From Candidatus Excrementavichristensenella intestinipullorum (GTDB taxonomy: Bacteria; Bacillota; Clostridia; Christensenellales; Aristaeellaceae): a stretch of DNA of 41,040 nt. This document shows positions 23,493 through 31,321 of the stretch, in pieces (the first letter of the stretch is position 1; each line of letters opens with the position of its first letter). The DNA lies in assembly GCA_018711685.1 (NCBI GenBank), contig DVHZ01000170.1, positions 1 through 41,040 on the forward strand, given 5' to 3'. The position numbers were made by a program, and so were the translations under genes. Under the pieces are notes generated by a model that was not told where the DNA came from, did no database searches, and saw nothing but the letters and a program-made list of their open reading frames with translations.

Positions 23493-24536
23493 ATGCTCAA
23501 CATCGGCATCATCGGGTGCGGCAAGATCACCCAAGTGCGCCACGCCCCGGAATACCAGGAAAACCCCAACTGCCGCCTGGCCGGCTTTTACGACTTCGAC
23601 CTCCAGCGGGCCCGGCAGATGGCCGCCCTGTACGGCGGCGCGGCCTACGACAGCCTGGACGCCCTGCTGGACAGCGGCCTGGACGCGGTGAGCGTGTGTA
23701 CCCCCAACGCCACCCACGCGGAAAACGCCATCCGGGCCCTGGAAAAGGGGCTGCACGTGCTGTGCGAAAAACCCATGGCCACCACCCTGGAGGACTGCCA
23801 GCGCATGGTCCAGGCCGCCCGCAGCGCGGGCAAAATCCTGATGCTGGGCCATAACCAGCGCCTGGCCAAGGCCCACGTGGCCGGGCGGCAGCTGATCGCC
23901 AGCGGCCAGCTGGGCCGGGTGCTGGCCTTCCATACCACCTTCGGCCATCCCGGGCCCGAGGGCTGGACCGGGGAAAGGAACAGCTGGTTCTTCGACAAGC
24001 GCCGGGCCGCCTTCGGCGCGATGGCGGACCTAGGCATCCACAAGACCGACCTGATCCACTTCCTGCTGGGCGAGCCCATCGTCCGGGTTCAGGCCGCCCT
24101 GTGTACCTTGGACAAGAAATACCCCGACGGCTCCCCCATCGCCGTGGACGACAACGCCTATTGCCTCTACACCACCCGCAGCGGCGTCATGGGCGCCATG
24201 CACGTGAGCTGGACCTTTTACGGCCAGGAGGACAATTCCACCCGCATCTACGGCACCCAGGGCATCCTGCGCCTGTACGACGACCCCCAGTATTCCCTGA
24301 TCCTGGAAAAGCCCGACGGCCAGGTGGAGCGCCGCGCCCTGGACCTGCTCACCTCCAACAAGGAACAGACCAGCGGCGGGCGCACCTCCACCGGCATCGT
24401 CGACGCCTTCGTCCACAGCATCCTCACCGGCCAGTGCCCCCCCGTGGACGGGGAGGAGGCCCTCAAGGCCATGCGGGTGGTGTTCGCCGCCCAGCGCGCC
24501 GCCCTCACCGGCCAGGCGGTGGACGTGGACCAGTGA
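23493..24536 (+). CDS. Gfo/Idh/MocA-family oxidoreductase
   Basis: A 347-residue NAD(P)-dependent sugar or cyclitol dehydrogenase. The N-terminal Rossmann fold starts NIGIIGCGKIT (residues 3-13), and the conserved EKP motif (HVLCEKPMATTLEDC, about residues 88-102) supplies the catalytic-site lysine. The C-terminal alpha/beta domain has DLGIHKTDLIHFL, close to the family's G-x-H-x-x-D motif. ATG 23493 follows AAGGAGG. Its place between a sugar importer and an isomerase suggests it oxidises the imported sugar or a ring-keto derivative; the substrate is unknown. Confidence 0.9.
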   Translation: MLNIGIIGCGKITQVRHAPEYQENPNCRLAGFYDFDLQRARQMAALYGGAAYDSLDALLDSGLDAVSVCTPNATHAENAIRALEKGLHVLCEKPMATTLEDCQRMVQAARSAGKILMLGHNQRLAKAHVAGRQLIASGQLGRVLAFHTTFGHPGPEGWTGERNSWFFDKRRAAFGAMADLGIHKTDLIHFLLGEPIVRVQAALCTLDKKYPDGSPIAVDDNAYCLYTTRSGVMGAMHVSWTFYGQEDNSTRIYGTQGILRLYDDPQYSLILEKPDGQVERRALDLLTSNKEQTSGGRTSTGIVDAFVHSILTGQCPPVDGEEALKAMRVVFAAQRAALTGQAVDVDQ

Positions 24537-24582
24537 CATCCCGGCGCTATCATTCCATACCGGCAAGGGAGGAAAATATTGC

Positions 24583-25575
24583 ATGAAGCGGCCCATCACC
24601 ATTTGCTCCGGCCAGTTCGGCGACATGCCCCTGGACGCCCTGTGCGCCCAAATGAAGGAAATCGGATACCAGGGCCTGGAAGTGGCCTGCCAGTCCCATG
24701 TGGACGTGTGGAAAATCGTGGAGGACCCGGACTACCGCGCCCGGTTCCAGCAGACCCTGGAGCGCCACGGCATGATCATCGGCGCCATCTCCGCCCACTT
24801 GATGGGCCAGTGCGTGGGCGACCAGTACGACCCCCGCTTGGACAACTTCGTCCCCGACGCCATCAAGGGCCAGCCCGACGCCATCCGCGCCTGGGCCGTC
24901 CAGGGCATGAAGACCGCCGCCAAGGCCGCCCAGCTGCTGAACGTCAAGGTGGTCACCTGCTTCCTGGGCTCCCCCATATGGGCCCAATGGTACTCCTTCC
25001 CCCAAACCACCCCGGAAATGGTGGACGCGGGATTCCGGCGCATCGTGGAATTGTGGACCCCCATCTTCGACGTATACGACCAGTGCGGCGTGCGCCTGGC
25101 CCTGGAGGTGCATCCCACCGAGATCGCCTTCGACTACTACAGCGCCCAGCGCCTGCTGAAGGAGATCGGGCAGCGGCCGACCCTGGGCCTCAACTTCGAC
25201 CCCAGCCACCTGCTGTGGCAGGGCGTGGACCCCTGCGTGTTCCTGCGGGATTTCGCCCAGCGCATCTATCACGTCCACATCAAGGACGTGAAGCTGAACC
25301 GGGACGGCCGGGGCGGCATCCTGGGCAGCCATATCCCCTTTGGCGATACCCGGCGGGGCTGGAACTTCGTCTCCCCCGGCCACGGCGACGTGGACTTCGA
25401 CGGCATCATCCGGGAGCTCAACCAGATGGGCTACCACGGCCCCCTGTGCGTGGAATGGGAGGACAGCGGCATGGAGCGCATGTTTGGCGCCCGGGAAGCC
25501 TTCCAGCTGGTGGAACGCATCAACTTCGAGCCCTCCGCCTTCAGCTTCGACGCCGCCCTGAAATCCCACGACTAA
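24583..25575 (+). CDS. Sugar phosphate isomerase/epimerase (xylose isomerase-like TIM barrel)
   Basis: A 330-residue AP-endonuclease-2-type TIM barrel of the IolE/IolH/YcjR kind. The probable metal ligands appear in order: Glu in LALEVHPTEIAF, Asp in LNFDPSHLLWQG, His in VHIKDVK, and Glu in LCVEWEDSG. The GHGDVDFDGIIREL segment is typical. ATG 24583 has GGGAGGA upstream. Pairing with a Gfo/Idh/MocA enzyme is common in pathways that use sugars or inositols through keto intermediates. A terminator at 25608-25629 ends the operon. Confidence 0.9.
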   Translation: MKRPITICSGQFGDMPLDALCAQMKEIGYQGLEVACQSHVDVWKIVEDPDYRARFQQTLERHGMIIGAISAHLMGQCVGDQYDPRLDNFVPDAIKGQPDAIRAWAVQGMKTAAKAAQLLNVKVVTCFLGSPIWAQWYSFPQTTPEMVDAGFRRIVELWTPIFDVYDQCGVRLALEVHPTEIAFDYYSAQRLLKEIGQRPTLGLNFDPSHLLWQGVDPCVFLRDFAQRIYHVHIKDVKLNRDGRGGILGSHIPFGDTRRGWNFVSPGHGDVDFDGIIRELNQMGYHGPLCVEWEDSGMERMFGAREAFQLVERINFEPSAFSFDAALKSHD

Positions 25576-25607
25576 CCTCCTTCCGGGAATATGCCTCCGC
25601 TGTCTAA

Positions 25608-25629
25608 CCCCCGCGCCGGCGGGGGTTTT
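25608..25629 (+). terminator. Terminator of the sugar operon
   Basis: A 7-bp perfect GC stem (CCCCCGC/GCGGGGG, 25608-25614 and 25619-25625) with a 4-nt loop is followed by TTTT. Confidence 0.8.
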
Positions 25630-25700
25630 CGCGTCCCTCTCCCAGGACATGCTCCCCGCTCCCCAACCTCCCGCTGCCAGCGGGAGGCCGCCCCGCTCAA

Positions 25701-25715
25701 AGCTGTATTACATAG
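25701..25715 (+). promoter_or_regulatory. Candidate operator before the GntR-LacI regulator gene
   Basis: AGCTGTATTACATAG resembles the two AGATG-N5-CATCT dyads at 26970 and 27086. It lies 35 bp before the -35 of the regulator promoter. This is the least symmetric of the three. Confidence 0.45.
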
Positions 25716-25749
25716 GTGTATTGCCAATAGCCCAAGTTTTTCCACTGTA

Positions 25750-25778
25750 TTGACGGAAATGGGGCGGCTTGTTATAAT
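25750..25778 (+). promoter_or_regulatory. Promoter of the GntR-LacI regulator gene
   Basis: A -35 TTGACG (25750-25755) and a perfect -10 TATAAT (25773-25778) are separated by 17 bp. Confidence 0.9.
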
Positions 25779-25817
25779 GAATCAGCTTGTGGGGATCCAT
25801 TTTACGAGGAGAAAGCG

Positions 25818-26933
25818 TTGATCGCCATGCGGGAAAAACAATACAAATACGAGATCACCAAGCAAAAGCTGATAGAATTGGCCGCCGCACTGCCCAAGGG
25901 CGCACCCTTGCCCAACCGCAATAAGCTAGCGCTTCAGTGCGGGGTGGCCCGCATTACCCTGGAGCGGGCCATCTCCGAGCTGATCGGCGAGGGCATTTTG
26001 GCTTCTTACGACGGCCGTGGCACCTATGCCACCGGGCTAACCAAGCCGTCAGCCTCCGGGGATAGGCCGGGCGCCGCCCAGCTGGACGAGCACCTGTGGG
26101 GTATGCTGGTGTACAGCGTCACCAAGGGCTACACGCCGGACATTTTGCGGGGAGTAGAGGATTTCGCCCGGCAGCACGGCGTCAACGTGATCGTGTGCAA
26201 TACGGACAACGACCCCCAGCGGGAGGTAGAGTATTTGAAGATGCTCTACCAGCGCAACGTGTCCGGCATCGTCGTCATTCCCAGCACCCATTCGGCCCCC
26301 AGCTGGGAAGCGTTCGAGGCCATCCGTCAAAAGGGCATTTCCGTCGTGGCTTGCAGCCGGCAGGTGCCTGGCTACAACTTTCCCGGCGCCTTTCAGAATT
26401 TCTTCCAAAGCGGTTTTTACGCCACCCAGCACCTGCTGGAAATGGGGTGCCGGAAAATCGCCTACCTGGCTACCTCCCAATACTGCACCATCGAGGACAA
26501 GCTCCAGGGCTATCTGGCCGCCCTGGACCAACACAACGCCCAGCATCCCGACGATCCCGCCCTCCAGGTGCCCGGCCTTCGTCGGATTACCGGAGACATC
26601 GCCGAGTTGTTCCGCCATTTCCTGGAGGAAAACCCGGATATCGACGGCTTGTTCGTGTTCAACGACCGGCTGGGGATGACCCTATACCAAGTGTGCCGCC
26701 AGATGGGGCTCGCCCCAGGCAAGGATATTCGGGTGGTCTCCGGGGAAAACAGCGGCTTTTGCCAGGCCTTCGGCGTGCCCCTCTCTTCGGTGGACATCCC
26801 CGTTTACCGCATGGGCGCCCTGGCCGCAGAACAACTGTTGGCCCTGCGCGCCGGTGCGCCGGAGGAGGAACAACAGCACATCGTGCTCAGCGCCGAGCTC
26901 CATGCCCGGGCCAGCAGTCTGGGAACCGGTTGA
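25818..26933 (+). CDS. GntR-LacI chimeric regulator (AraR-type architecture)
   Basis: A 371-residue regulator joining an N-terminal GntR winged helix (about residues 8-75; LPNRNKLALQCGVARITLER, then AISELIGEGIL and GRGTY) to a LacI/periplasmic-binding-like effector domain (about 92-371; MLVYSVTKGYTPDILRGVED). AraR of Bacillus has this architecture, and it usually means a sugar or sugar-acid effector. The start is TTG 25818, 6 bases after GAGGAG; ATG 25827 is too far from that site. The gene precedes a tripartite transporter and aldolase operon, which it probably controls through dyads at 26970-26984 and 27086-27100. Confidence 0.9.
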   Translation: MIAMREKQYKYEITKQKLIELAAALPKGAPLPNRNKLALQCGVARITLERAISELIGEGILASYDGRGTYATGLTKPSASGDRPGAAQLDEHLWGMLVYSVTKGYTPDILRGVEDFARQHGVNVIVCNTDNDPQREVEYLKMLYQRNVSGIVVIPSTHSAPSWEAFEAIRQKGISVVACSRQVPGYNFPGAFQNFFQSGFYATQHLLEMGCRKIAYLATSQYCTIEDKLQGYLAALDQHNAQHPDDPALQVPGLRRITGDIAELFRHFLEENPDIDGLFVFNDRLGMTLYQVCRQMGLAPGKDIRVVSGENSGFCQAFGVPLSSVDIPVYRMGALAAEQLLALRAGAPEEEQQHIVLSAELHARASSLGTG

Positions 26934-26949
26934 CCCGGAAAGCGGACTC

Positions 26950-27004
26950 CATAGGGGCCGCGGGGCCATAGATGTACTACATCTATGGCCCCGCAGCCCC
27001 TATG
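26950..27004. repeat. 55-bp near-perfect palindrome
   Basis: Two 27-bp arms (26950-26976 and 26978-27004) match except at one position, around a single central C at 26977. The centre is AGATGTACTACATCT, the same dyad class as the site at 27086. No T-run follows. It may work as the terminator of the regulator gene, as a cruciform, or as a high-affinity operator. Confidence 0.85.
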
Positions 27005-27040
27005 TTGTGCTAAAATTTGCAGGCAAATCCTAAAATTCTA

Positions 27041-27069
27041 TTGACAATAGCCCGAATATGTGCTATCTT
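27041..27069 (+). promoter_or_regulatory. Promoter of the tct-aldolase operon
   Basis: A perfect -35 TTGACA (27041-27046) and a -10 TATCTT (27064-27069) are separated by 17 bp. The operator-like dyad lies 16 bp downstream of the -10. Confidence 0.85.
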
Positions 27070-27085
27070 TTTCTTGCAAGCCTAA

Positions 27086-27100
27086 AGATGAATTACATCT
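27086..27100 (+). promoter_or_regulatory. Candidate operator AGATG-N5-CATCT before tctC
   Basis: AGATGAATTACATCT is a perfect 5-bp dyad with a 5-nt spacer, just downstream of the promoter and upstream of tctC. The same dyad is at the centre of the 55-bp palindrome. The position suits a repressor roadblock, most simply by the regulator encoded just upstream. Confidence 0.65.
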
Positions 27101-27143
27101 GTAGGAAATGCAGGGAAATAATTACAACAGGAGGAAAAGAAGC

Positions 27144-28100
27144 ATGAAAAAGTTGATTGCCCTGATCCTGGCCTTCGCCTGCATGGCGTGGGCCCCCATG
27201 GCGATGGCGGAGCCTGACTGGCCCAACAAAACCATTCAGATGATCATTCCTTTTGGCGCGGGCGGGGATACCGACCTGCATTGCCGGGTGTTGACCGGCC
27301 TGGTTGCCCAGGAACTGGGCGCGGATATCGTCTGCACCAACGTTACCGGTACCTCAGGAGCCATCGCCGCCCGTCAGGTGATGGACAGCGTAGCCGATGG
27401 CAACACCATTCTCTGGCATCAGACCTCCTTTTTAATGGCCTCCTTGCTGGGGCTGACCGAGTTTGACTACACCGATTTCACCACCGCTTGCACGGTCATC
27501 GAGGACATGTCCTCCTTTGTCACGGTAAACGCCAACAACGGCAAGTTCGATACCTTCGACCAGTTCGTCCAGTACGCCCAGGACCATCCCGGCGAGTTGC
27601 TGTGGGGCGGAACCATCGGCGGGGACGCCCACCTGTACACCATGATGCTGTGCGACCTGCTGGGCATTGAGGTGAGCTACGTGGACCTGGACGGCACGGC
27701 GGAAATCGTTCCGGCACTGTTGAACAACGACATCGACTTCACCCTGGGCATCTACGGCACCTACGGCCCCTATGTGGAGAGCGGCGACTTTAAGGCGCTG
27801 GCCTTCCTCAGCGACGAGCCCCTGGATGACAGCGACACCCCCACCTGGAAGGAACTTACCGGCGAATCCTTCCCTATCGGCAAGATGTTCGGCTACTGGT
27901 TCCCCAAGGACACCGATCCGGCCATCGTGGACAAGTTCAATGCAGCCGTAGAGAAGTGCGTCAACTCCCAGGAATTCAAAGCCCACTGCGACCAGTACTT
28001 CGTCACGCCGGTCTATCGGGGCGGCGAGGAGGCCGTGGCCTATCTGGACGAGCAGTACGCCCTGATGACCGGCTATAAAGACGCCCTGCTGGTGCAGTAA
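27144..28100 (+). CDS. Tripartite tricarboxylate transporter substrate-binding protein (TctC-like)
   Basis: A 318-residue exported binding protein of the Bug/TctC family. It has a signal peptide (MKKLIALILAFACMAW, ending AMA) and the family ligand loop MIIPFGAGGDTDLHCR. The second ligand segment, GTSGAIAARQVMD, follows. These proteins bind carboxylates such as citrate, aromatic acids or sugar acids. ATG 27144 has CAGGAGGAAAAG upstream. The substrate is unknown; the HpcH/HpaI aldolase at the end of the operon points to a sugar acid or a precursor of a 2-keto acid. Confidence 0.92.
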   Translation: MKKLIALILAFACMAWAPMAMAEPDWPNKTIQMIIPFGAGGDTDLHCRVLTGLVAQELGADIVCTNVTGTSGAIAARQVMDSVADGNTILWHQTSFLMASLLGLTEFDYTDFTTACTVIEDMSSFVTVNANNGKFDTFDQFVQYAQDHPGELLWGGTIGGDAHLYTMMLCDLLGIEVSYVDLDGTAEIVPALLNNDIDFTLGIYGTYGPYVESGDFKALAFLSDEPLDDSDTPTWKELTGESFPIGKMFGYWFPKDTDPAIVDKFNAAVEKCVNSQEFKAHCDQYFVTPVYRGGEEAVAYLDEQYALMTGYKDALLVQ

Positions 28101-28165
28101 AACGCGCTGCCGCCCGTTGGGCCGCCGCCCTGGGCGGCCCTGCCGGCGGGATAACCGGTCAAGCA

Positions 28166-28201
28166 GGTTGAGCCTGCGCCAGCAGGTTCAACCTTTTCTT
28201 T
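28166..28201 (+). terminator. Intercistronic terminator or attenuator between tctC and tctB
   Basis: A 12-bp stem with one G-U pair (GGTTGAGCCTGC/GCAGGTTCAACC, 28166-28177 and 28182-28193) and a 4-nt loop is followed by TTTTCTTT. It lies inside the operon, so it probably lets tctC be made in excess over the membrane subunits. Confidence 0.8.
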
Positions 28202-28231
28202 GTTCTGAAGCCACCATAGGGGGGATACAGC

Positions 28232-28786
28232 GTGGAAAAAACCACGGTTTCCGATTTTTTCCGAAGGTTTAAGACGGCTATCTTCGCCGTCGTCTTGCTG
28301 GTATGCTTTGGGCTAATCATCTATTTTACCAAGGACATCAAACTGCTGGTGGTCAACACCACGGTAACCGCCCGATTCTGGCCCACGGTAATTGGCGCGG
28401 CGGGGTGCCTGCTCAGCGTACTGTTGTTTATTCAGGGCGTGATAGAGGGGCTAGCGCTGAAGCGCCGGGAAGAGAGCGGCCAGGCGGAAAAGCCCCCGCG
28501 GGGCGCCCGATTTTTTGAAGGCGCCAATCTGCGCTCTCTGATTACCCTGGGGCTGATGTTCCTGTATATCTTGGGGCTGGAATATTTCGGCTTTCTGGCA
28601 ATGACGCTGGTCTATCTATACCTGCAAATCCTCACCCTGGCGGACAAGGGCAAAAGGCATTGGGGCAAGCTGGCTCTGATCACGGTAGTCTTTACGGCGG
28701 TGATCTACCTGGTGTTCCGGTACGGCTTCCAGATGATGCTGCCCGAGGGCCGGGTGTGGAGTCTGATGGGAGGTGGCTTAGCATGA
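28232..28786 (+). CDS. Tripartite tricarboxylate transporter small membrane subunit (TctB-like)
   Basis: A 184-residue membrane protein with about four helices (AIFAVVLLVCFGLIIYF, then one near residues 50-70, then two near 103-125 and 145-165). The layout of one helix, a short linker, a second helix, a charged loop and a helical pair fits TctB. The start is GTG 28232, 8 bases after GGGGGG. The stop overlaps the tctA start (ATGA). Confidence 0.88.
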   Translation: MEKTTVSDFFRRFKTAIFAVVLLVCFGLIIYFTKDIKLLVVNTTVTARFWPTVIGAAGCLLSVLLFIQGVIEGLALKRREESGQAEKPPRGARFFEGANLRSLITLGLMFLYILGLEYFGFLAMTLVYLYLQILTLADKGKRHWGKLALITVVFTAVIYLVFRYGFQMMLPEGRVWSLMGGGLA

Positions 28787-30288
28787 GCCAATTCCTGGCC
28801 GCCTTCCCCCAGATCTTTGCCGATCCCATGGCTTACCTGCTGATCGTGGCCGGCACCATCATCGGCATCATTTTCGGCTGCATTCCCGGCCTGACGGCGG
28901 GCATGGCCATCGCCTTGTTCCTGCCCCTCACCTTCCGCATGGACATCGTGCCCAGCCTGACGCTGCTGCTGGCGCTGTACATCGGCGGCATCTCCGGCGG
29001 ATTGATTTCCGCCATCCTGATCAAGATTCCCGGAACCCCCGCCTCCATCGCCACCGTGTTCGACGGCGGACCCATGGCCGACCGGGGCGACGCCTGGAAG
29101 GCGCTTTCGGTAGGCATCGTGTTCTCCTTCCTGGGCACCATCTTTGGCATCCTGGTGCTGTGCCTGTTGGCGCCCATTCTGGGAAAATTCTCTTTGTCCC
29201 TGGGGATGTTCGAATACTTCTCCGTGGCCATCTTCTCCTTGACTTTGGTGGCGGTATTGTGCGGGGCTTCTCTGACCAAAGGCCTGCTGGCCTGCCTCAT
29301 CGGCCTGTTCATGGCCACGGTGGGCGCGGCGCCCATCGACGGATTCACCCGTTTTACCATGGGCATCCACGACCTGGATGCCGGGTTTAAAGAGGTACCC
29401 GCCCTGGTGGGTCTGTTCGCCATCTCCGAACTGCTCAACTGCGGCAAGGAAGAGAGCGGGAACGTGAAGATGGCCAAGATCAACCGCAAGGGCTTCGGCA
29501 TCAGCCGCAAGGAATTTGCCGGGCAAACGGTAAACTTCCTGCGTTCTTCCTTTATCGGCACCTTTATCGGCATCCTGCCGGGCATCGGCGGTTCGGTGTG
29601 CAATCTATTGGCCTACGGCGTGGCCAAGAAGAGCTCCAAATACCCGGAAAAATTTGGCACCGGTATCATCGACGGCATTGTGGCCTCCGAAGCCTCCAAC
29701 AACGCCTGCATTGGCGGCACCATGGTGCCCCTGCTCACCCTGGGCATTCCGGGAGACGCGGTGACCGCCATTCTGCTGGGCGCTTTCACCATCAACGGCC
29801 TAACCCCAGGCCCCATGTTCTATCAGGAGAATATCAAGCTGATCTACGTGATCTACGCGCTGATGTTTGTGTGCTCCATCGCCATGTTCGTCATTCAGTA
29901 CTTCGGCATCAAGGGGTTTACCCAACTGCTGAAGGTGCCCAAGTACATCCTGCTGCCCATGGTAATGGTGTTGTGCATCATCGGCTCCTTTGGCACCAAC
30001 AACCGCATCTTCGACGTGTGGACGCTGTTGCTGTGGGGCGTGCTGGGCTTTATCCTCACCAAATTCGATCTGCCCTTGACCCCCATCATCATGGGGTTCA
30101 TCCTGGGGCCCATCTGCGAAAAGTACCTGCGCCGGGGCTTGATGATGAGCCGGGGCAGCTTCCTGCCCTTCGTTACCCGGCCGGTATCGGCCATCTTCCT
30201 GGGCCTGTGCCTGGTGATGATCGTCGTCACGTTCGTTTCGCAAATGGTAAAACTATCGCGGTCAACCCGCGGCGGGAAGGGTGCATGA
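28783..30288 (+). CDS. Tripartite tricarboxylate transporter large membrane subunit (TctA-like)
   Basis: A 501-residue protein with about twelve helices and the two conserved TctA loops: GCIPGLTAGMAIALFLPLTF near residue 32, and GILPGIGGSVCNLLAYGVAK near residue 265. These contain the PGLTAG and PGIGG motifs. It forms the translocation path of a secondary, ion-driven carboxylate importer with TctB, fed by the TctC-like binding protein. It overlaps the genes on both sides by ATGA junctions. Confidence 0.95.
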   Translation: MSQFLAAFPQIFADPMAYLLIVAGTIIGIIFGCIPGLTAGMAIALFLPLTFRMDIVPSLTLLLALYIGGISGGLISAILIKIPGTPASIATVFDGGPMADRGDAWKALSVGIVFSFLGTIFGILVLCLLAPILGKFSLSLGMFEYFSVAIFSLTLVAVLCGASLTKGLLACLIGLFMATVGAAPIDGFTRFTMGIHDLDAGFKEVPALVGLFAISELLNCGKEESGNVKMAKINRKGFGISRKEFAGQTVNFLRSSFIGTFIGILPGIGGSVCNLLAYGVAKKSSKYPEKFGTGIIDGIVASEASNNACIGGTMVPLLTLGIPGDAVTAILLGAFTINGLTPGPMFYQENIKLIYVIYALMFVCSIAMFVIQYFGIKGFTQLLKVPKYILLPMVMVLCIIGSFGTNNRIFDVWTLLLWGVLGFILTKFDLPLTPIIMGFILGPICEKYLRRGLMMSRGSFLPFVTRPVSAIFLGLCLVMIVVTFVSQMVKLSRSTRGGKGA

Positions 30289-31055
30289 TGTCTTACATTT
30301 TTCACAACCAACTCAAGGAAAACCTGAAGGCGGGCAAAACCCAGATCGGCGCCTTTATCACGGCGCCCTGCCCCGAGGTGGTGGAGGTGCTGGGGGTGAC
30401 TGGCTATGATTTCGTCATCCTTGACACTGAGCATACCGCTTCCGATATTGAAACCGTGGTGGCCATGATGCGCGCCGCCGAGGTATACGGCATGACCCCA
30501 GTCGTTCGGGTACCTGACGATACGCCCAAGAACATCTCCCGCTACCAGGACGTGGGGGCTTACGGCGTACAAGTACCCATGGTGCATACCGCCCAACAGG
30601 CCGCCGCCATCGTGCGGGCCATGAAGTTTGCCCCCGAAGGCGAGCGGGGTATGTCCGGCGGTCGGGGTACCGCCTGGGGCCGCATAGAGGACTACCGCCG
30701 GGTGAGTAACCTGGAAACCTTGATCGCCGTCATGTGCGAATCCCGGCAAGGGGTGGACAACATCGAGGAAATCGTCCGGGTGCCCGGCGTGGATGCGGTG
30801 TTTATCGGCGCCTTCGACCTGTCCCAGTCCCTGGGGGTGGCGGGACAAACCCAGCATCCCGTAGTGGAGGAAGCTATCGCCCATGTGCTGGCGGTATGCT
30901 GGCAGGCAGGCGTCATTCCGGGCATTGTGGCTCCAGGGGTGGAATTGGCCCGGCGGCGCATTCAGCAGGGCTTCCGCTATGTGACGATTCTGGATGACAT
31001 GGCCTTCTTCGCCGACTCGGTAGCGCAGCGGCTTAAGCAGGTAAAAGAGGGCTAG
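30285..31055 (+). CDS. HpcH/HpaI-family aldolase
   Basis: A 256-residue metal-dependent class II aldolase of the HpcH/HpaI family, which cleaves 2-keto-3-deoxy sugar acids or related hydroxy-keto acids to pyruvate plus an aldehyde. Visible signatures are GYDFVILDTEHTASD (substrate and metal loop), VRVPDDTPKNISRYQDVGA, VMCESRQGVDNIEEI (metal-binding Glu) and GAFDLSQSLG (metal-binding Asp). The start is ATG 30285, overlapping the tctA stop; ATG 30288 is also possible. Coupling to the transporter suggests its substrate derives from the imported acid. Confidence 0.92.
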   Translation: MMSYIFHNQLKENLKAGKTQIGAFITAPCPEVVEVLGVTGYDFVILDTEHTASDIETVVAMMRAAEVYGMTPVVRVPDDTPKNISRYQDVGAYGVQVPMVHTAQQAAAIVRAMKFAPEGERGMSGGRGTAWGRIEDYRRVSNLETLIAVMCESRQGVDNIEEIVRVPGVDAVFIGAFDLSQSLGVAGQTQHPVVEEAIAHVLAVCWQAGVIPGIVAPGVELARRRIQQGFRYVTILDDMAFFADSVAQRLKQVKEG

Positions 31056-31071
31056 AGAAAAGCCTTCCGGC

Positions 31072-31121
31072 GGCAAGGGGATCTGGGGCGAAAAATCCGT
31101 CCCAGATCCCCTTGCCTTTTT
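31072..31121 (+). terminator. Terminator of the tct-aldolase operon
   Basis: A 16-bp perfect stem (arms 31072-31087 and 31101-31116) with a 13-nt loop is followed by TTTTT, 16 bases after the stop. Confidence 0.95.
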
Positions 31122-31164
31122 CAGGCGGATATCCCCTGCCGCGCCTCTTCCCTCCGTTTCCCAA

Positions 31165-31199
31165 CGGAAGGCCCGCCGCCAACGGCGGCGGGCCTTCCG
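31165..31199. repeat. 16-bp perfect hairpin
   Basis: Arms 31165-31180 and 31184-31199 are fully complementary around an AAC loop. There is no T-run on either side. It lies in the convergent gap between the aldolase and SH3-protein genes. Confidence 0.75.
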
Positions 31200-31265
31200 C
31201 TAGCGCCCAAGCGAAAATAAAGATACCCGCCGCCGGAAAACAAACATTCAATAGAGGCGGAAAAG

Positions 31266-31303
31266 GGAAAAAGGCCCGCCGGCCCGTGAGGGGGCCGGCG
31301 GGC
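31266..31303 (-). terminator. Terminator of the SH3-repeat protein gene
   Basis: Read on the minus strand, a 12-bp perfect stem (arms 31303-31292 and 31285-31274) is followed by a T-rich CCTTTTTCCC tract. Confidence 0.88.
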
Positions 31304-31321
31304 TGAACTGCGGAAAGAGGA

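Noticed and set aside
22443-23948. 501-codon minus-strand frame opposite the sugar permease
   Set aside because: It is rich in His/Gly/Asp as expected from the reverse of hydrophobic codons and resembles no family.
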